A stretch of DNA of 10,294 bases from contig WFMX01000137.1 in NCBI GenBank assembly GCA_015488875.1, forward strand, positions 1-10,294. The letters are read 5' to 3'. The translations under genes and the position numbers were made by a program. The notes below the pieces were generated by a model, which searched no databases, had not been told where the DNA came from, and was given only the letters and a program-made list of their open reading frames with translations. This document shows, one piece after another, positions 7,946 through 10,294 of this stretch (within the stretch, counting starts at the first letter, position 1; every line of letters begins with the position of its first letter). Origin of the DNA: Campylobacterota bacterium. GTDB lineage: Bacteria; Campylobacterota; Campylobacteria; Campylobacterales; Sulfurovaceae.

Positions 7946-8035
7946 TAGAGTTTTCCTAATATGTTTATGAAGAGGGTACTAGCATAGTGATTAGACTGCA
8001 ACGATTTATTTCATTTTGTTTTGAATGTGATAAGC

Positions 8036-8056
8036 GTTGAGGAGTTCCCTATATCA
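8036..8056 (+). repeat. Short direct repeat, copy 1
   Basis: GTTGAGGAGT, then five bases, then ATATCA. The same arrangement with identical spacing recurs at 8356-8376 (17 of 21 positions equal by eye). The two copies bracket the hairpin, the left 24-base repeat and the poly-G run, and may mark the edges of an inserted segment. Confidence 0.4.
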
Positions 8057-8122
8057 TTAGAGTGAGTTTGGAGAGATGGATAACTCAGCATAATTTTTTT
8101 ATTGGTTTTGAGTCTAGCCGAG

Positions 8123-8176
8123 GTCAGGCGATTGCGATGTATTCCGCTACGCTCCACGCATCACAAATCACCAGAC
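8123..8176 (+). repeat. Long imperfect hairpin upstream of the rpn gene
   Basis: GTC and GG at 8123-8128 pair with CC and GAC at 8171-8176 around mismatches. GATTGCGATG at 8130-8139 then pairs with CATCACAAATC at 8159-8169 with a one-base bulge and a G-T wobble. The loop ATTCCGCTACGCTCCACG resembles the loop of the 45-base palindromes (ATTCGCTTCGCTCACA in the reverse complement of copy 1). It lies 9 bases before the left 24-base repeat, the same order seen on the right side of the rpn gene. Confidence 0.55.
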
Positions 8177-8185
8177 TCCTATCGT

Positions 8186-8209
8186 CTCTATATATCCAAA
8201 AAGTGGAAA
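8186..8209 (+). repeat. 24-base direct repeat flanking the rpn gene, left copy
   Basis: CTCTATATATCCAAA, then A, then AGTGGAAA. The right copy at 9396-9419 is identical except that the middle base is T. The two lie about 240 bases before and 60 bases after the rpn gene, in the same orientation, each preceded by a hairpin. Confidence 0.75.
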
Positions 8210-8214
8210 TGAAT

Positions 8215-8223
8215 GGGGGGGGG
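8215..8223 (+). repeat. Nine-G homopolymer tract
   Basis: An uninterrupted run of nine G in otherwise AT-rich DNA, about 200 bases upstream of the rpn start. In Campylobacter and Helicobacter, G tracts of this length are slippage-prone and drive phase variation, but there they usually lie inside genes or close to promoters. Here it lies in a stretch with no recognised gene. Confidence 0.8.
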
Positions 8224-8355
8224 TTGAAAGTAATCACATATTTATGCTGCTGTCAAACTTGAACTTTTGGCTATCAAACACAGAGTTAATACTTTTGATT
8301 TAAGGGCTAAACTATATATATCGGCTTTAAAAAATGTCTTTTTAGGGCTTCAGGA

Positions 8356-8376
8356 GTTGAGGAGTGCGTAATATCA
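8356..8376 (+). repeat. Short direct repeat, copy 2
   Basis: GTTGAGGAGT, then GCGTA, then ATATCA, matching copy 1 at 8036-8056 in order and spacing. It ends 25 bases before the rpn -10 box, so it could also act in rpn expression. Confidence 0.4.
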
Positions 8377-8400
8377 GGACTTAATTAAAAAAGAAAACGC

Positions 8401-8406
8401 TATAAT
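8401..8406 (+). promoter_or_regulatory. -10 box for the rpn gene
   Basis: A perfect TATAAT lies 20 bases before the ATG, giving an expected leader of only about 14 bases that contains AAAAGG at 8413-8418, 7 bases before the start. The -35 region (GACTTA) is poor. Confidence 0.45.
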
Positions 8407-8425
8407 AACCAAAAAAGGCTCTCCT

Positions 8426-9334
8426 ATGAAATTTGCAAATCCCACCAATGATATAGCATTCAAAAAGATATTTGGAGATGAAAACAAAACAGAGGTGCTT
8501 ATCTCTTTTCTCAACTCTATATTGGATTTCCAAGGCAACAAAAAAATAAAAAGTGTAACTATAGCCAACCCCTATCAAGTCCCCAAAATCAAAGAGCTTA
8601 AAAATACTATATTAGATATCAAAGCAACCAATCAAGATAATGAACAGTTCATAGTCGAGATGCAGGTAGAAAAAGATAGAGAGTTCGCCAAAAGAAGTCT
8701 CTACTATACATCCAAATCCTATGTAGAGCAGATAGATAAAGCAGAAAACTATAGGAAACTAAAAAAAGTATACTTCATAGGTATTCTTAACTTTGCTATA
8801 CTAGATACCAAAGAGTATATATCTAGGCACTTAATCCTAGACGAAAAGACACTCAAACAAGAGGTAGCAGATTTTGAATTTACTTTTATAGAACTCAAAA
8901 AATTTAACCTTACACTACAAGAGTGTGATACCAATGCTAAAAAGTGGATATACTTCATCCAAAATGCCTCAAGCTTCGATATGATCCCCAAAGAGTATGA
9001 AGATATAGAAGCCTTTGTCACAGCATTTGAGAGTGCCAAACAGTACAACTGGAGCAAAAAAGAGATGGAGGTGTACGATTGGCACTTCAAGCAGACTTGG
9101 AAGCAGTTGAGTGTCATAGAGACTGCTTTAGAGGATGGTAAGGAGATGGGTATAAAAGTAGGGAGAGAAGAAGGTCTCAAGGAAGGTTTGAAAGAAGGTC
9201 TCAGGGAAGGTCTTAAAGAGGGTGAGCAAAACAAAGCCATAGAGATAGCAAAAAACCTTTTAGATGTTTTGGATGATGAGACTATTGCTACAAAGACTGG
9301 TCTCAGTGTGGAGGAAATAGAGAAGTTACGGTGA
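8426..9334 (+). CDS. Rpn family / PD-(D/E)XK nuclease family transposase-like protein
   Basis: A full-length 302-residue member of the PDDEXK_2/Rpn group, whose characterised relatives are DNA endonucleases linked to recombination and, in E. coli, to phage defence. The N-terminal signature NPTNDIAFKKIFG (5-17) is diagnostic. The nuclease core shows Asp64 in ILDIKA followed by EMQ at 78-80, the E-x-Q variant of the E-x-K motif. Aromatic-rich SLYYTSKSY at 91-99 is also typical. The C-terminus carries a Gly-Leu-Lys/Arg-Glu repeat (249-266) and ends in a small helical segment (TGLSVEEIEKL) common to the family. AAAAGG 7 bases before the ATG supports the start. In-frame internal ATGs occur at codons 214 and 241. 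It is flanked by hairpins and a 24-base direct repeat. Whether it cuts DNA, moves, or defends is inferred from family only. Confidence 0.9.
   Translation: MKFANPTNDIAFKKIFGDENKTEVLISFLNSILDFQGNKKIKSVTIANPYQVPKIKELKNTILDIKATNQDNEQFIVEMQVEKDREFAKRSLYYTSKSYVEQIDKAENYRKLKKVYFIGILNFAILDTKEYISRHLILDEKTLKQEVADFEFTFIELKKFNLTLQECDTNAKKWIYFIQNASSFDMIPKEYEDIEAFVTAFESAKQYNWSKKEMEVYDWHFKQTWKQLSVIETALEDGKEMGIKVGREEGLKEGLKEGLREGLKEGEQNKAIEIAKNLLDVLDDETIATKTGLSVEEIEKLR
9170..9223 (+). repeat. 12-base tandem repeat inside the rpn gene
   Basis: Four 12-base units of the form GAAGGTCTCAAG (with TTGAAA, CTCAGG and CTTAAA variants) plus a partial fifth, each coding Glu-Gly-Leu-Lys/Arg. The unit length is a multiple of three, so gain or loss of units changes the linker length without shifting frame. 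Similar repeats vary in copy number in other Rpn genes. Confidence 0.85.
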
Positions 9335-9338
9335 TTGT

Positions 9339-9383
9339 GGGGACACAGCTTTTATTCACTCTGTTCACAAAGCCAATGCACCC
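9339..9383 (-). repeat. 45-base imperfect palindrome (REP-like), copy 2
   Basis: Begins 5 bases after the rpn stop. It aligns without gaps to the reverse complement of 4257-4301 at 36 of 45 positions. The outer stem is decayed (GGGGACA against TGCACCC), but an inner stem GCTTT at 9348-9352 pairs with AAAGC at 9369-9373, so folding is partly preserved despite the changes. Like copy 1, it lies between convergent genes. Confidence 0.65.
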
Positions 9384-9395
9384 TAGCTGTATAGC

Positions 9396-9419
9396 CTCTA
9401 TATATCCAAATAGTGGAAA
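9396..9419 (+). repeat. 24-base direct repeat flanking the rpn gene, right copy
   Basis: CTCTATATATCCAAA, then T, then AGTGGAAA; 23 of 24 bases match the left copy at 8186-8209. It begins 12 bases after the 45-base palindrome, mirroring the hairpin-then-repeat order on the left. Confidence 0.75.
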
Positions 9420-9444
9420 CAGATAGGCAAAATCATCAATGTCC

Positions 9445-10284
9445 TCACCTAGCAATAGCACTATTGTTGAGTAATTTACAGAGCCAAAAGTCTTTGTAGA
9501 GGTCAAATATGTGGCTCATTATCTCTGCTAGTGATATCTCTATATCTCTGTTTTGTTGGTCTATGATGAGCTGGTATATGGTCTCAAATATCACTCTATC
9601 ATCTTGCATCATCATCATAAATTTACCATTTTTTGAGTTGTCTAGCTTGAGCTGTTGCTCTTTGGAGACTTTGCCTCTGATCTGTGACTCTCTTGAGTCA
9701 CGAAATAGTCTGAAGTAGTACTCTGGGTGGTTGGCTACTAGGGAGTTGAAGTTTTTGATCCTGTTGACAAATAGTCGTCCCTCTAAGTGCAAAAAGCCTA
9801 CTACATACTGAAACTTCTCTCTTTTTATGATGATATGCTCTGGTATCACTTTTCTGATTTTGAAAAAATCTAGCTCAAACTCGTAGAGTTCATCTATGGA
9901 AGTGAGTATATATTTGAGCTTGTCTACATCTTGCTTATCATCTATGATGACTCTCCTATCGTACTCTTTGAGCTTTTGGCTATGTATCTTGTGTATGTAT
10001 CGCTCTATGTTGAAGTCTATCTTTTTGGCTATGGGGCTATTTTCTATCTTGTGTAGGGATTCAAGATGTTCTACTCTAGTGATGAGTGCTTTGACTTTAT
10101 CTTCCAAGCTTATCTCTATCTCTTTGGGGAGTGGTATATCATCTATACAGAGCTTGAAGTAGTCGCTTGCACGGTTGAGTACCCTTCTGATGGAGTTGTG
10201 TTGCAAGATATCTTTGTAAATTGATTTGTCTGAAAAAATCACATCTATATCTATCTCATAGTGTGAAGCTCTCTGTTTTAGCAT
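9445..10284 (-). CDS. Hypothetical protein, possibly 5'-incomplete at the window edge
   Basis: I do not recognise this product. From the first visible ATG it has 279 residues, is rich in Lys, Glu, Asp and Ile, is predicted soluble, and has no signal peptide or membrane segment. A charged helical stretch around residues 58-110 might form a coiled coil. A run of four Met occurs at 223-226. The C-terminal half is more hydrophobic (IFETIYQLIID, SHIFDLYKDFWLCKLL). Only 10 bases precede the ATG; they keep the frame open, and AAAGAG is just one base away from the ATG, too close for good initiation. The true start may therefore lie outside the window. It converges on the rpn gene, with a palindrome and a 24-base repeat between them. 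The gene is probably real, since the frame is long and there is no competing frame of similar length. Confidence 0.65.
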   Translation of the reverse strand: MLKQRASHYEIDIDVIFSDKSIYKDILQHNSIRRVLNRASDYFKLCIDDIPLPKEIEISLEDKVKALITRVEHLESLHKIENSPIAKKIDFNIERYIHKIHSQKLKEYDRRVIIDDKQDVDKLKYILTSIDELYEFELDFFKIRKVIPEHIIIKREKFQYVVGFLHLEGRLFVNRIKNFNSLVANHPEYYFRLFRDSRESQIRGKVSKEQQLKLDNSKNGKFMMMMQDDRVIFETIYQLIIDQQNRDIEISLAEIMSHIFDLYKDFWLCKLLNNSAIAR

Positions 10285-10294
10285 ACTCTTTAGG

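Larger units (their letters stand above)
7915..8425. other. 511-base gene-free accessory stretch between glf and the rpn gene
   Basis: No convincing gene is present. The only frame of note (8062-8262, plus, 66 codons) reads through a hairpin and a poly-G run and lacks protein-like character. The stretch contains the glf promoter (7940-7945), two short direct repeats (8036-8056 and 8356-8376), a long imperfect hairpin (8123-8176), the left copy of a 24-base repeat (8186-8209), nine consecutive G (8215-8223) and the rpn promoter (8401-8406). Its AT content and repeat density contrast with the compact spacing elsewhere, suggesting inserted or decayed DNA. Confidence 0.6.

Noticed and set aside
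8228..8256. TTGACA on the minus strand near 8251-8256 as a promoter towards glf
   Set aside because: The matching -10 position reads TTACTT, too weak, and glf has a better placed TATAAT close to its start.
8062..8262. 66-codon plus-strand frame upstream of the rpn gene
   Set aside because: It runs through the hairpin, the 24-base repeat and the poly-G tract; no ribosome site and no recognisable protein character.
7915..8425. CRISPR array or tRNA gene in the gene-free stretch
   Set aside because: No regularly spaced repeats of suitable length and no T-loop or cloverleaf pattern could be found.
8749..9240. 163-codon minus-strand frame inside the rpn gene
   Set aside because: Its start consists of the reverse reading of the 12-base repeat (Ser-Leu-Arg-Pro units); antisense to a clear Rpn protein.
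9303..9506. 67-codon minus-strand frame across the 3' palindrome
   Set aside because: It starts inside the hypothetical gene in another frame and then translates repeat DNA; kept only as a possible coding remnant in the findings.
9604..9618. Run of CAT triplets as a microsatellite
   Set aside because: Four units only, explained by four Met codons in the hypothetical protein.

Overview
The window looks like a chromosomal segment of a Campylobacterota (epsilonproteobacterial) genome. The evidence is a CiaB-family protein, a divergent tyrA/bamA pair (an arrangement I recall from Campylobacter), moderately AT-rich DNA, frequent ATA and AGA codons, and TATAAT-type -10 boxes without a clear -35. 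A Sulfurovum/Sulfurimonas-like host is plausible, but the genus cannot be fixed from sequence alone.

Layout. Positions 1-1739 hold a minus-strand operon: tyrA (prephenate dehydrogenase), a possible tiny ORF, a divergent uracil-DNA glycosylase, and the first two codons of another gene running off the left edge. A 168-base divergent promoter region separates it from bamA (1908-4232, plus), the outer-membrane beta-barrel assembly protein. bamA converges on a second minus-strand operon, glf (UDP-galactopyranose mutase), ciaB and a small secreted protein (7914 down to 4330). The two operons are separated by a 45-base imperfect palindrome.

From 7915 to the right edge the window is accessory in character. 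A 511-base gene-free stretch holds a long imperfect hairpin, a nine-G homopolymer and short direct repeats. It is followed by a full-length Rpn/PD-(D/E)XK nuclease-family gene (8426-9334) with a 12-base tandem repeat encoding a Gly-Leu-Lys/Arg-Glu tail. A second copy of the 45-base palindrome follows directly, then a near-perfect second copy of a 24-base sequence that also lies to the left of the rpn gene. The last gene (9445-10284, minus) is unrecognised and may extend past the right edge.

How the parts relate. tyrA, bamA and the glycosylase are core functions (tyrosine synthesis, envelope biogenesis, base-excision repair). glf supplies UDP-galactofuranose for surface glycans. The CiaB-family protein carries an HExxH motif and probably is, or derives from, a zinc metallopeptidase. 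The most interesting part is the rpn locus: a nuclease gene with an internal simple repeat and possible internal starts, bracketed by a two-part repeat (hairpin followed by a 24-mer) and preceded by a poly-G tract. This fits a mobile or rapidly varying defence-type cassette, but mobility and function are inferences.
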